Part shown: in pieces, positions 52,938-63,367 of the stretch
Numbering within the stretch: position 1 is the stretch's first letter
Layout: every line of letters begins with the position of its first letter
Assembly: GCA_024641095.1 (NCBI GenBank)
Contig: JAHEDR010000001.1
Span: 508,387 to 572,386 of the forward strand
Length of the DNA stretch: 64,000 nucleotides
Direction: 5' to 3'
Source: Rhodoluna sp.
GTDB taxonomy: Bacteria > Actinomycetota > Actinomycetes > Actinomycetales > Microbacteriaceae
Notes under the pieces: model-generated
What the model was told of the DNA's origin: nothing
Database searches by the model: none
Seen by the model: only the letters and a program-made list of their open reading frames with translations
Translations under genes and position numbers: made by a program

Positions 52938-53330
52938 TTAGCGCCTTACCAAAACTGTTGCCGCTGACTTGTCATGCAGTCCGCGATTATCAGCGTCCCA
53001 AATTACCGCCGGAATAACCAGCAAAATTAACCCGATACGCACAAGCGAGGCAACCAAGCCCACGTGAGTGCCGTCTAGTTTGCGAACCTTTATGGCGGTA
53101 ATTAGATGACCAAAGCTGTTTCCTAGGGTTGCCACCAGCAGCCACTGCTCAAGCATGAAGAAGCTGAGCGTTGCGGTGTTGTCGCCGCCGAAAAACGCTC
53201 CTGAGACCATCAGAGCCAGCGCCCAATCAATTATCAGAGCAAGGCTGCGACGCCCCATTTTGGCCAGTGAACCAGGCCCTACCTCCGGTAAGCCCAGTCT
53301 TTTGCCTGCCCAATTAGTCGTTTCAATCAT
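52938..53330 (-). CDS. RDD family protein
   Basis: LGLPEVGPGSLAKMGRRSLALIIDW, upstream of glnA1. Confidence 0.82.
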   Translation of the reverse strand: MIETTNWAGKRLGLPEVGPGSLAKMGRRSLALIIDWALALMVSGAFFGGDNTATLSFFMLEQWLLVATLGNSFGHLITAIKVRKLDGTHVGLVASLVRIGLILLVIPAVIWDADNRGLHDKSAATVLVRR

Positions 53331-53352
53331 AAATTGAGCCTAAATCAAACTT

Positions 53353-53390
53353 TTTACATTGCCGAAACATTAACTGCACAATCCTGACCC
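53353..53390 (+). promoter_or_regulatory. Putative GlnR-type operator upstream of glnA1
   Basis: TTTAC-N6-GAAAC-N6-TGCAC-N6-GACCC; candidate -10 TAGATG 21 nt downstream. Confidence 0.6.
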
Positions 53391-53468
53391 CGTTGGCTCG
53401 GTAAACTTCAGTAGATGGCTTAAAGACGCGCCAGGCTCCCCAATTCACCTTCGAAGGGAAATCTCTCT

Positions 53469-54893
53469 ATGTTCAAGACCGCCTCAGAGGTTGTCAAGTA
53501 CATCAAGGACAACGACGTAAAGTTCCTTGACGTTCGATTCACAGACCTACCTGGTGTGCAGCAGCACTTCAACCTTCCAGCACAACAAATTGACGAGCAG
53601 TTCTTCGTTGATGGTCAGCTGTTTGATGGTTCATCAATCCGTGGTTTCGCATCAATCAACGAATCAGACATGCAGTTGATTCCAGATGTGACCACCGCAT
53701 ACGTTGACGCGTTCCGCGTACAGAAGACCCTTTGCATGGTGTTCGACGTTTACAACCCTCGCAATGGTGAGATCTATGGTCGCGACCCACGCCAGACTGC
53801 AAAGAAGGCTCAGGCTTACCTTGCAACAACAGGCATCGCCGACACCGCATTCTTTGCTCCAGAAGCAGAATTCTTTATCTTCGACGACGTTCGCTACGAA
53901 TACAAGCAGAACGGCTCAATGCACTTCATTGATTCAGACGAAGCTGCATGGAACTCAGGTCGCGAAGAAATGGGCGGAAACCTAGCCAACAAGACACCTT
54001 ACAAGGGTGGCTACTTCCCAGTAACTCCAACCGACAAGCACGCTGACATGCGTGACGACATCGTTTCAGAGCTTCTAGCTGTGGGCCTTGAAGTTGAGCG
54101 CAGCCACCACGAAGTTGGTACTGCTGGTCAGGGTGAGATCAACTACAAGTTCGACACCTTACTTTCATCTGCAGATGACATCCTGAAGTTCAAGTACATC
54201 GTGAAGAACGTGGCTGAGCGTTGGGGCAAGACTGCAACCTTCATGCCAAAGCCACTTTTCGGTGACAACGGTTCAGGTATGCACGTTCACATGTCATTGT
54301 GGAAAGAAGGCAAGCCTTTGTTCTACGACGAATCAGGCTACGGCGGTCTTTCAGACATCGCTCGTTGGTACATCGGTGGAATTTTGAAGCACGCTCCATC
54401 GCTTCTTGCATTTACCAACCCAACCGTTAACAGCTACCACCGTTTGGTGCCTGGTTTCGAAGCCCCAGTAAACCTTGTTTACTCAGCTGGTAACCGTTCG
54501 GCTGCAATCCGCATCCCGATGACCGGAACAAACCCTAAGGCAAAGCGCATTGAGTTCCGTGCTCCAGATGCTTCTTCAAACCCGTACCTAGCTTTCGCAG
54601 CGATGCTTATGGCTGGTCTAGATGGAATCAAGAACCGCATCGAGCCTCACGCGCCAGTTGACAAGGACCTTTATGAGTTGCCACCAGAGGAAGCAAAGCT
54701 TATTCCTCAGGTACCTGGCAACCTAGAGGATGTATTGAAGGCTCTAGAGGCAGACCACGACTACCTACTTCAGGGCGACGTGTTCACCAAGGACCTAATC
54801 GAAACTTGGATTGACTACAAGCGCGAGAAGGAAATCAAGCCTCTTGCACTTCGTCCTCACCCATACGAGTTCGAGCTTTACTACGGAGTATAA
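53469..54893 (+). CDS. glnA: Glutamine synthetase type I (GlnA1), adenylylation Tyr present
   Basis: [35 protein letters not shown]. Confidence 0.97.
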   Translation: MFKTASEVVKYIKDNDVKFLDVRFTDLPGVQQHFNLPAQQIDEQFFVDGQLFDGSSIRGFASINESDMQLIPDVTTAYVDAFRVQKTLCMVFDVYNPRNGEIYGRDPRQTAKKAQAYLATTGIADTAFFAPEAEFFIFDDVRYEYKQNGSMHFIDSDEAAWNSGREEMGGNLANKTPYKGGYFPVTPTDKHADMRDDIVSELLAVGLEVERSHHEVGTAGQGEINYKFDTLLSSADDILKFKYIVKNVAERWGKTATFMPKPLFGDNGSGMHVHMSLWKEGKPLFYDESGYGGLSDIARWYIGGILKHAPSLLAFTNPTVNSYHRLVPGFEAPVNLVYSAGNRSAAIRIPMTGTNPKAKRIEFRAPDASSNPYLAFAAMLMAGLDGIKNRIEPHAPVDKDLYELPPEEAKLIPQVPGNLEDVLKALEADHDYLLQGDVFTKDLIETWIDYKREKEIKPLALRPHPYEFELYYGV

Positions 54894-54923
54894 ATCTTTG
54901 ATTTATACGAAGTAGTTGAAAAT

Positions 54924-54952
54924 GGGCCTCACCGAAAGGTGGGGTCCTTTTT
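54924..54952 (+). terminator. Terminator after glnA1
   Basis: GGGCCTCACC-GAAA-GGTGGGGTCC-TTTTTC. Confidence 0.8.
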
Positions 54953-54953
54953 C

Positions 54954-57900
54954 TTACTCGTATCGGTTGTCTTCTGAGGTGCCGTAGAAGAGGCGCTCGT
55001 AGACGCTTCGTGCGCGACGAGTGAAGGCAAGGTAATCGTCTTCAAGTTGAGTTGCGCTACCGCGTGGGTATTCCAGAATTCTGGCCATGCCCTCGAGCGC
55101 CTTGCGATCGGTTGGCAAAACGTCAATTCGCTTATTCGCCCAAAGCACGCTTGCCGAACGAAGCCTTGAAGCCAGCAACCACGCCTCGCTCAGCACTCGG
55201 GCATCGTGTTCGGCAATCAAACCCTCAGCCACCATCGCGTCAAGCGCCTCGAGAGTCTTAGGCGTTCTGATGGCAGGGTGCTCGTTTCCAAATTGCATTT
55301 GGAACAGCTGCACCAGCCATTCAACGTCACTAAGTGAGCCACGCCCAAGCTTAAGGTGACGCTTTGGGTCTGCACCAAGAGGCAATCGCTCAGTCTCAAC
55401 ACGTGCCTTGATGCGTCGAATCTCCATTGCCGCGCTCTCCGACATTTCACTTGGATAGCGGTACTTATTAATCAACTCAAGGAATTCGTTTCGCAGCTCT
55501 GCGCTGCCTGCAATCGGACGGGCACGGGTTAGCGCCTGAGCCTCCCAGGTGTTTGACCAGCGCTCGTAGTAGGCAGCGTAAGACTCAATTGATCTTGCCA
55601 CAGGGCCGTTCTTACCTTCAGGTCGCAGGTCCAGGTCTAGTTCAAACTCAAGAACCTGATCTGTGGTTAAGCGCTTGAGCTCGGAAATAATTCTTTCGGC
55701 AACTTTTTGCGCAACCTCGCCGGCAACACCAGGCTTAGTTTTATATACACACATGATGTCGGCGTCGGAACCAAAACCAAGTTCCTCACCGCCAAAACGA
55801 CCCATGGCAATAATGCCAAAATCAAGAATTTCGGAAACCTGAGTGCTCGCGATATCGGCACCGTTCAAATCTGTAGCCACTTCCAACATGGCTCGCAAGT
55901 ATTCCGCAGAAAGATCGCTCAGACCTTGAGAAACCTGACCAATGGTCAAGTCACCAAGCACTGCACCCATGGCAATACGAAGAGTTTCACGCCTGCGGAT
56001 ATTCCTAATTGAGTTAGCAGCCGACTCAACGTTTTCGTGTCTTGAAATAATTGCATCAAATTCTGCGGCCAATTCATCTTCGGTCATTGGAATCAGGTCT
56101 TCTGACTTTTCAAACCATGCTGCAGCTTCTGGAATTCGCTCAAACAGATTTGTGGCTAGGCGGCTATTTGAAAGCACCTGCGTCATGCGCTCTGCGGCGC
56201 CACTGGAATCGCGAAGCATTCTCAGATACCAGTGCGACTCACCTAAGTCTTCACTCAACCTTCTAAACGCAAGCAACGCGGCATCAGGGTCAGTGCCCTC
56301 CGAGAACCATTGCAACAGGACCGGCAACAATTGTTTCTGAATTACTGCTCGTCTGGAAAGACCCGAGGTAAGTGCGGCAATGTGATCAAGTGCGCCCTTT
56401 GGATCGCCAAAACCAATTGCGTGAAGTCTGTCTCTAACCTGATCTGAACTCAGTGAAAGACTGTCGTCGCCAAGCTTAGAAACTGCCGAAAGAAGCGGGC
56501 GGTAAAAAATTCTTTGGTGCAGTGCGCGCACTTCAACCTTTGCGCTCTCCCACTTTTCAATCAATCCCTCGGCAGAGAGTTTTACATTCACAGCCCTGGC
56601 CAGCGCTCTGCGCTTTGATTCCGAACTTGGCATCAAATGAGTGCGGCGCATCTCAGAAAGTTGAATGCGGTGTTCTAGCAATCTTAGGAATCGGTAGTGC
56701 GAAGCAAACTCGTTTGCATCACTGCGGCCAATGTAACCGCCCTGCGCCAATGTATGAATGGCTGAGATTGTGTCGCGTTGTCTCACAGTTGAATCGGTTC
56801 GACCGTGCACCAGTTGAAGCAACTGCACGGTGAATTCAATATCTCTAAGCCCACCCGGGCCGAGTTTGATCTGTGAATCAATCTCATTGGCCGGAATGAA
56901 ATCAGTAACTCGCTCGCGCATGCGCTGAACTGATTCAACAAAGTTGTCTCTGGTTGCCGAGGTCCAAACCTTCGGAGCCAAGGCCGCAACGTAGCGTTCA
57001 CCAAGCTCATGGCTACCGGCTAGTGGTCTTGCCTTCAGCAGAGCCTGGAACTCCCAGCTCTGAGCCCAGCGGTCGTAGTAGGCAACATGTGACTCCAGTG
57101 TGCGAACTAGCGCGCCTGACTTACCTTCCGGTCTAAGGTTTGGGTCTACCTGCCAGAGCATTGGCTCACCTGCGGTGCCATCCATCGCGCGCATCATGCG
57201 AGTTGCTAAGCGGGTTGCAATTTCAACCGCTCTTTGAGAATCCAACTCCTCAGTGGCCGACTCCGCAACGTAAATTACGTCAACGTCAGAAATATAGTTG
57301 AGTTCTCTGGCACCACACTTACCCATTGCAATTACCGCAAGCTCAGTTGCATCAACTTCGGCCTCGGTAAATACACCGTGATCCTTGGTTAGCTTCAACT
57401 CCGCTCTGGCAACCTCAAGCCCGGCCTCAATCGCAGCAGCCGCAATGTCAGCCAAAGCCGCGGCCACCTGTGGCTGACCGGCTTGAACATCGGGTTGATT
57501 CAAATCAAAGACGGCAATTTTCAGCAGCTCGCGGCGGTAGGCAACTCGAAGCGCAGACCAAACAACTACAGAATCAAACCCCGATACCAGCAAAGGCCTA
57601 ACGCTGCCAACCAGTGATGCCACGTATTCTTCTGGCGTAGAAAGCACTGCTGGCTTTTCAAAAATCGAAAGAGCTGATGGCTGACGCATCAGAAAGTCGG
57701 TTAGCGTGGTAGATGCACCAAGCAAACTGCAAAGTCGTTTTGCCGAATCATCTTTTTTTAGAAGTTGTTTTATCGGTGCCGGATTTGCGCTTGCTAAATT
57801 CAAGAGCGCGACCAGTGCTTGATCTGGGTCTGCCGCTGTGCCCAACGCAGCCAACGCAGAACGGCCGGAATCCCCTACAAGTTTTACTAGCTCGTCCAAT

Positions 57901-57977
57901 TTGGCAATGGTTCCGCTCAGATCAACGAAGCCAAAACGAGCAAGCTCGGAAAGGCCAGTAGATCTTTCGTTAGCCAT
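54954..57977 (-). CDS. glnE: Bifunctional GS adenylyltransferase/adenylyl-removing enzyme
   Basis: Two nucleotidyltransferase domains (AMGKCGARELNYISDVDVIYV; AMGRFGGEELGFGSDADIMCVY). Confidence 0.95.
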   Translation of the reverse strand: MANERSTGLSELARFGFVDLSGTIAKLDELVKLVGDSGRSALAALGTAADPDQALVALLNLASANPAPIKQLLKKDDSAKRLCSLLGASTTLTDFLMRQPSALSIFEKPAVLSTPEEYVASLVGSVRPLLVSGFDSVVVWSALRVAYRRELLKIAVFDLNQPDVQAGQPQVAAALADIAAAAIEAGLEVARAELKLTKDHGVFTEAEVDATELAVIAMGKCGARELNYISDVDVIYVAESATEELDSQRAVEIATRLATRMMRAMDGTAGEPMLWQVDPNLRPEGKSGALVRTLESHVAYYDRWAQSWEFQALLKARPLAGSHELGERYVAALAPKVWTSATRDNFVESVQRMRERVTDFIPANEIDSQIKLGPGGLRDIEFTVQLLQLVHGRTDSTVRQRDTISAIHTLAQGGYIGRSDANEFASHYRFLRLLEHRIQLSEMRRTHLMPSSESKRRALARAVNVKLSAEGLIEKWESAKVEVRALHQRIFYRPLLSAVSKLGDDSLSLSSDQVRDRLHAIGFGDPKGALDHIAALTSGLSRRAVIQKQLLPVLLQWFSEGTDPDAALLAFRRLSEDLGESHWYLRMLRDSSGAAERMTQVLSNSRLATNLFERIPEAAAWFEKSEDLIPMTEDELAAEFDAIISRHENVESAANSIRNIRRRETLRIAMGAVLGDLTIGQVSQGLSDLSAEYLRAMLEVATDLNGADIASTQVSEILDFGIIAMGRFGGEELGFGSDADIMCVYKTKPGVAGEVAQKVAERIISELKRLTTDQVLEFELDLDLRPEGKNGPVARSIESYAAYYERWSNTWEAQALTRARPIAGSAELRNEFLELINKYRYPSEMSESAAMEIRRIKARVETERLPLGADPKRHLKLGRGSLSDVEWLVQLFQMQFGNEHPAIRTPKTLEALDAMVAEGLIAEHDARVLSEAWLLASRLRSASVLWANKRIDVLPTDRKALEGMARILEYPRGSATQLEDDYLAFTRRARSVYERLFYGTSEDNRYE

Positions 57978-58006
57978 TTACGGGCGCTATTTCTAAAAGC
58001 CCTAAC

Positions 58007-59347
58007 CTAAAGTGTCTCTAGGTTTTGCTTCAACTCAAACGGAGTAACCTGCGAACGGTATTCACTCCACTCGCGACGCTTGTTTGCGAGTACATAAGAG
58101 AACACCTCTTCGCCAAGAGTTTCGGCAACGAGCTCAGATTCCTCTAACTTGCGAATCGCGTGGTCAAGGCTCTGCGGAAGTGGCTGAATGCCCATTGCGC
58201 GGCGCTCGGCGTCGTTCAGTGCCCAAACATTGTCTTCGGTCTCTGCAGGGAGCGGGTATTCCTCTTCAATGCCCTTGAGTCCGGCGTTCAACAGCAGCGC
58301 GTATGCCAAGTAAGGGTTTGCGGCTGAATCAATTGCACGGTACTCAATACGAGACGAGTTTCCTTTGTCTGGTTTGTATAGAGGCACGCGAATCAATGCT
58401 GAACGGTTGTTGTGACCCCAGCAAACAAAGCTTGGAGCCTCGCCACCACCCCAGAGGCGCTTGTATGAGTTCACGTACTGGTTAGTAACTGCGGTGATTT
58501 CTGGAGCGTGCTTTAGCAAACCGGCAATGAAGTGCTTTGCGGTCTTAGACAGGTGGTACTGAGAACTTGGATCAAAGAACGCATTTGTGTCACCCTCAAA
58601 GAGTGACATGTGAGTGTGCATTCCAGAACCTGGGTGCTGAGTAAATGGCTTTGGCATGAAAGTTGCGTAAACACCCTGCTCGATCGCAACTTCCTTAATC
58701 ACGGTGCGGAAAGTCATGATGTTGTCTGCCATGGTCAGTGCATCGGCATAGCGAAGGTCAATTTCATTCTGCCCCGGCCCACCCTCGTGGTGGCTGAACT
58801 CAACCGAGATACCAAGCTGCTCAAGCATCGAAACTGCGCGACGACGGAAATCGTGTGCGGTTCCACCCGGAACGTTATCGAAGTAACCAGCGTTGTCTAC
58901 CGGAACTGGTTCACCCTTGGCATCAAGCTGAGTTGACTTCAAAAGGTAGAACTCAATCTCTGGGTGAATGTAGAACGAGAATCCACGATCCGAGGCCTTG
59001 GCAAGAGCACGTCGCAGTACATTGCGAGGATCCGCAGCGGCAGGCTGACCATCTGGCGTCTGAATGTCGCAGAACATGCGCGCGGTAGGGTCAATCTCTC
59101 CGCGCCAAGGCAAAATTTGGAATGTGCTTGGGTCTGGCTGGGCCAGCATATCGGCCTCATATGTGCGGGCAAGACCCTCAATCGCTGAGCCGTCAAAGCC
59201 CAAACCTTCAGCAAAAGCGCCCTCAACCTCGGCCGGGGCGATGGCCACAGACTTCAAAGTACCCGCTACGTCAGTGAACCAAAGGCGCACAAACTTTACG
59301 CCTCGCTCCTCAATTGTGCGAAGTACGAAATCGCGCTGTCTTTCCAT
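58007..59347 (-). CDS. Glutamine synthetase GlnA2 type, adenylylation Tyr replaced by Trp
   Basis: FDGSAIEGLARTYEADM, PGSGMHTHMSLF, DNVWALNDAERR. Confidence 0.93.
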   Translation of the reverse strand: MERQRDFVLRTIEERGVKFVRLWFTDVAGTLKSVAIAPAEVEGAFAEGLGFDGSAIEGLARTYEADMLAQPDPSTFQILPWRGEIDPTARMFCDIQTPDGQPAAADPRNVLRRALAKASDRGFSFYIHPEIEFYLLKSTQLDAKGEPVPVDNAGYFDNVPGGTAHDFRRRAVSMLEQLGISVEFSHHEGGPGQNEIDLRYADALTMADNIMTFRTVIKEVAIEQGVYATFMPKPFTQHPGSGMHTHMSLFEGDTNAFFDPSSQYHLSKTAKHFIAGLLKHAPEITAVTNQYVNSYKRLWGGGEAPSFVCWGHNNRSALIRVPLYKPDKGNSSRIEYRAIDSAANPYLAYALLLNAGLKGIEEEYPLPAETEDNVWALNDAERRAMGIQPLPQSLDHAIRKLEESELVAETLGEEVFSYVLANKRREWSEYRSQVTPFELKQNLETL

Positions 59348-59380
59348 CGGGAAATCCTCTCTCTTGCTCCTACTAGGCTA

Positions 59381-61045
59381 ATGGTTATGCCGAAAGTTCG
59401 CCTAGCTCTGGCTCAGACCAACCCCGTAGTTGGCGATATTGACGCAAACTCAAACCTAGCTTTCGAAGCCGTTGTGGCCGCAGCTAAAGCAGGCGCCGAT
59501 TTGGTGCTTTTTGGCGAGATGGCAATCACCGGCTACCCAATTGAAGACCTAGCCGCGCGCGAATCCTTTGTGCGCCAGGCCGAGACCGCAGTTCAAGACC
59601 TTGCCCTAAAGCTTCAGGCCGCTGGCCACGGTGAAATTGCAGTGGTTATTGGCCACCCGGCGCTTGCCACACAAAGAGAAACGCACAATTGGGCAATTGC
59701 TCAGAACTGCGCGAGTGTGCTGCTTGCTGGCAAGACCGTTGGCAAATACGCCAAGCACCACCTACCTAACTATTCAGTTTTTGACGAATACCGAATTTTC
59801 GTTCCTGGCAATGACCTGCTGACTTTTGAATTCAAGGAGCTGAAGTTTGCAACCCTGATCTGCGAAGACATTTGGCAAAAGGGTGGGCCGGTTGCTCAGT
59901 TGCAGAATTCAAACACCGACGTTGTGCTGGTACTAAACGGATCACCATTTGAGATCGATAAAGACGACAAGCGCTTTGAACTGGTGCGTGATTTGGCCAA
60001 TTCAAGTTCAGCAGCGGTCGCCTACGTGAACTTGGTGGGCGGTCAGGATGACCTGGTCCTTGACGGTGACTCACTTTTGGTTGATAGCTCGGGCAAGCTA
60101 ATTGGTCGTGCCGCGCAATTCGAGTCAGACCTGGTGCTATTTGATGTTGAGTCAAAAAGCCAAATTGATGCGGTAACCACCGCGCGAGTTAAGAAAACCG
60201 ATGACCTTGCCCAGATTTGGAACGCACTAGTCCTAGGTCTTCGCGACTACGTTGAAAAGAATAATTTCAAGTCGGTAATTTTGGGACTCAGCGGTGGAAT
60301 TGATTCAGCCGTATGTGCCGCTATAGCTGCAGATGCAATCGGAGCCGACCGCGTATTTGGTGTTTCAATGCCAAGCAAATATTCTTCTGATCATTCAAGA
60401 AGCGATGCCGATGATTCAGCCGAGCGTATCGGATTGAATTTCAGAACCGAGCCAATTGCCGACTTCGTATCGGTATTTGAAAATCAACTTGGCCTAGATG
60501 GCATTGCCGCCGAAAACCTTCAAGCACGCATGCGCGGAGTTATTTTGATGGGCCTGAGCAATGCCGAGGGTCACCTGACTTTGACTACCGGTAACAAGAC
60601 TGAGCTTGCCGTTGGTTACAGCACGATCTACGGAGATTCAGTTGGTGGCTTTGCACCAATCAAGGACGTTGAAAAGACTTTGGTTTGGAAATTGGCAAAG
60701 TGGCGCAACGAACTTGCCGAGGCATCGGGCCAGACTTCCCCGATTCCTGAGAACTCAATTTCAAAACCGCCTTCCGCAGAGCTTCGCCCAGATCAAACAG
60801 ATCAAGATAGCCTGCCTGAGTACGAGCTTTTGGACGAACTGCTTGACGCATATGTTGAACGCCGCCTAGGCCGAGACGAGATCTTGAAACTTGGTTTCGA
60901 AGCAGCTGTTGTTGACCGAATCATTTCACTTGTTGACCGAGCCGAATGGAAACGTCGACAGGGCGCAATTGGGCCAAAGATCACTGGCATGGCTTTTGGT
61001 CGCGACCGCAGGCTTCCGATCACAAATCATTCACACTCAAAGTAA
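59381..61045 (+). CDS. nadE: Glutamine-dependent NAD+ synthetase
   Basis: Nitrilase domain Glu/Lys/Cys (ICEDIW) and LGLSGGIDSAVCAAIA. Confidence 0.95.
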   Translation: MVMPKVRLALAQTNPVVGDIDANSNLAFEAVVAAAKAGADLVLFGEMAITGYPIEDLAARESFVRQAETAVQDLALKLQAAGHGEIAVVIGHPALATQRETHNWAIAQNCASVLLAGKTVGKYAKHHLPNYSVFDEYRIFVPGNDLLTFEFKELKFATLICEDIWQKGGPVAQLQNSNTDVVLVLNGSPFEIDKDDKRFELVRDLANSSSAAVAYVNLVGGQDDLVLDGDSLLVDSSGKLIGRAAQFESDLVLFDVESKSQIDAVTTARVKKTDDLAQIWNALVLGLRDYVEKNNFKSVILGLSGGIDSAVCAAIAADAIGADRVFGVSMPSKYSSDHSRSDADDSAERIGLNFRTEPIADFVSVFENQLGLDGIAAENLQARMRGVILMGLSNAEGHLTLTTGNKTELAVGYSTIYGDSVGGFAPIKDVEKTLVWKLAKWRNELAEASGQTSPIPENSISKPPSAELRPDQTDQDSLPEYELLDELLDAYVERRLGRDEILKLGFEAAVVDRIISLVDRAEWKRRQGAIGPKITGMAFGRDRRLPITNHSHSK

Positions 61046-61068
61046 TCAACTAATAAACAGGAGTAATC

Positions 61069-61461
61069 ATGGCAGCAGACAAACTAATCTCTAGCGGAGG
61101 TCCTTGGGAATCCGTAATTGGTTACTCTCGTGCAACTGTGGCCGGTGAGTACGTTCACATATCTGGTTCTACTGCAACCGTTGACGGCGAGCTGCAGCAC
61201 AAGGGTGATGCCTACGGTCAAACACTGGTCACTCTTAATGAGGTCATTGCCAAGGCCCTGGCTCAGGTTGGCTACACGCTTGCCGACGTAGTGCGCTCAC
61301 GTGTGTATCTGGCAAATGCCGAGGACATGGATGCGGTTGGCAAGGCTCACGGAGAAGTATTCGGAGAGATTCGCCCTGCAGCAACCATGCTCGCGGGAAT
61401 CCAGTTCATCAATAAAGACATGCTCGTTGAAATTGAAGTAGATGCCTGGAAGCGCGCTTAA
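61069..61461 (+). CDS. RidA family protein
   Basis: AGEYVHISGSTA, VRSRVYLANAEDMDAVGKAHGEVFG. Confidence 0.92.
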   Translation: MAADKLISSGGPWESVIGYSRATVAGEYVHISGSTATVDGELQHKGDAYGQTLVTLNEVIAKALAQVGYTLADVVRSRVYLANAEDMDAVGKAHGEVFGEIRPAATMLAGIQFINKDMLVEIEVDAWKRA

Positions 61462-61464
61462 TAA

Positions 61465-62289
61465 ATGACCGCAAACTCTGCACCAAACCCAAAGCTAGTA
61501 CGCACAGCACACCTAAGAGAATTTAAGGATGCTGGACACAAGTTCAGCTGTCTAACTAGCTACGATCATCTAACCGCTGGAATCTTTGACGAGGCTGGCA
61601 TTGAAGTTATTTTGGTTGGCGACTCGGCAGCGAATAATTCTTTGGGCTACACCAGCACTCTGCCAATCACCGTTGAAGAGTTGGTTATTTTTGGTCGCGC
61701 GGTAGCAAGCGCTGCAAAGCGTGCACTAGTTGTCGTTGACATGCCTTTTGGTTCCTACGAGACCGGGCCTGCAGATGCGCTAATGAATGCAATTCACATT
61801 ATGAAAGCAACCGGTGCAGCTGCGGTAAAGCTTGAGGGCGGGCTGCGAAGCGCGGCACAAATCAAAGCAATCGTTGAAGCTGGAATTCCAGTGATGGCGC
61901 ACATTGGGTTTACTCCGCAAAGCGTAAATGGCCTGGGCGGATTTAAGGTTCAGGGCCGCGGCGATAGCGCCGATGAGCTCCTTGCCGATGCGCTAGCCGT
62001 GCAAGAAGCCGGTGCCTTTGCCGTGGTGATTGAAATGGCTCCAACTGCAATCTCCAAAAAGATTTCCAAGGAGTTAGCAATTCCAACCATTGGTATTGGT
62101 GCCGGGGCAAACACCGATGGACAAATTTTGGTGTGGACCGACTTTGCTGGGCTAAATGGCAGTGCAGTTCCAAAATTCGTAAAGTTGTACGCAAACTTCA
62201 AAGACGAACTTCTTGCTGCTGCTAAGGAATTTAGAAGTGAAGTTGCATCTGGCGCCTTCCCTTCAAAAGATCACTCTTTCGAAAACTAG
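61465..62289 (+). CDS. panB: 3-methyl-2-oxobutanoate hydroxymethyltransferase
   Basis: FSCLTSYDHLTA, VKLEGG, VMAHIGFTPQSVNGLGGFKVQGR, PTIGIGAG. Confidence 0.97.
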   Translation: MTANSAPNPKLVRTAHLREFKDAGHKFSCLTSYDHLTAGIFDEAGIEVILVGDSAANNSLGYTSTLPITVEELVIFGRAVASAAKRALVVVDMPFGSYETGPADALMNAIHIMKATGAAAVKLEGGLRSAAQIKAIVEAGIPVMAHIGFTPQSVNGLGGFKVQGRGDSADELLADALAVQEAGAFAVVIEMAPTAISKKISKELAIPTIGIGAGANTDGQILVWTDFAGLNGSAVPKFVKLYANFKDELLAAAKEFRSEVASGAFPSKDHSFEN

Positions 62290-62471
62290 TCGCGCTCTTT
62301 TTCTTCTTCTTCGCGCCAAGCTGCAGCGCGCTTGGCAATCACATCAGGTGCACGTTCCGCCTCTTCGCGAGTGGCAAACGGCCCAAGCCTATGCAGCGCG
62401 ATTGACTGCTTACCAACCTCAACCTGACCGGTGTGGGTGTTAAACCAGTATTCAACCTCTTGTTCTTGCAT
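62286..62471 (-). CDS. Small SPOR-like protein
   Basis: [35 protein letters not shown]; common actinobacterial gene next to map. Confidence 0.75.
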   Translation of the reverse strand: MQEQEVEYWFNTHTGQVEVGKQSIALHRLGPFATREEAERAPDVIAKRAAAWREEEEKERD

Positions 62472-62483
62472 AGACTGAACTCT

Positions 62484-63353
62484 ATGCCACGCGATTCACA
62501 AACCGGGTACCTGACCCAAGGTAAATTAAGCCCAACCCGATTTGTTCCTTCGGACATTGCACGCCCCGAATACGTGGGCAAACCAGCACCTGCTAAAAAC
62601 ACCAAGGGCGACGTTCGCACCCCTGAAGAAGTTGAACAGATTAGAGCGGCAGGAAAAATTGCAGCTCAGGCAATTGAACTGGTTGGCCAAAATGCAAAGC
62701 CGGGAATCACAACCGACGAACTAGACCGAATTGGTCACGAATTTTTAGTTGCCAATGGCGCCTACCCTTCTACCCTGGGTTACCGCGGTTACCCAAAGTC
62801 GCTCTGCTCATCGGTGAACGAAGTAATTTGCCACGGTATCCCCGACGACACTGTGCTTCAAGAAGGTGACATCGTCAACATTGACATCACCGCGTTCAAA
62901 AATGGCTTCCACGGGGACAGCAATCAAACCTTCATGGTGGGAGAAGTTAGACCTGAAATTAAAGATTTGGTTGAACGCACTCACGAAGCAATGATGCGTG
63001 GAATCAACGCGGCTCTCCCAGGGCGCCAACTCAATATCATTGGTCGAGCAATTGAGGCTTACGCAAAACGCTTCAACTATGGAGTGGTGCGAGACTTCAC
63101 CGGTCACGGAATTGGTGAATCATTTCACTCAGGATTGATCATTCCGCATTACGACTCTGCACCCGCCTACGGCGATGAAATTAAAGCTGGCATGGTTTTC
63201 ACGATTGAACCAATGCTTACTCTTGGCACTCACGAATGGGACATGTGGCCAGACAACTGGACCGTTGTCACAAAAGATAAGAGCATAACAGCGCAGTTCG
63301 AACACACCATTGTCATCACCGAGAATGGTCCTGAAATCTTGACCCTTCCATAG
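62484..63353 (+). CDS. map: Methionine aminopeptidase
   Basis: [39 protein letters not shown]. Confidence 0.96.
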   Translation: MPRDSQTGYLTQGKLSPTRFVPSDIARPEYVGKPAPAKNTKGDVRTPEEVEQIRAAGKIAAQAIELVGQNAKPGITTDELDRIGHEFLVANGAYPSTLGYRGYPKSLCSSVNEVICHGIPDDTVLQEGDIVNIDITAFKNGFHGDSNQTFMVGEVRPEIKDLVERTHEAMMRGINAALPGRQLNIIGRAIEAYAKRFNYGVVRDFTGHGIGESFHSGLIIPHYDSAPAYGDEIKAGMVFTIEPMLTLGTHEWDMWPDNWTVVTKDKSITAQFEHTIVITENGPEILTLP

Positions 63354-63367
63354 CAAGATAGGTAGTT

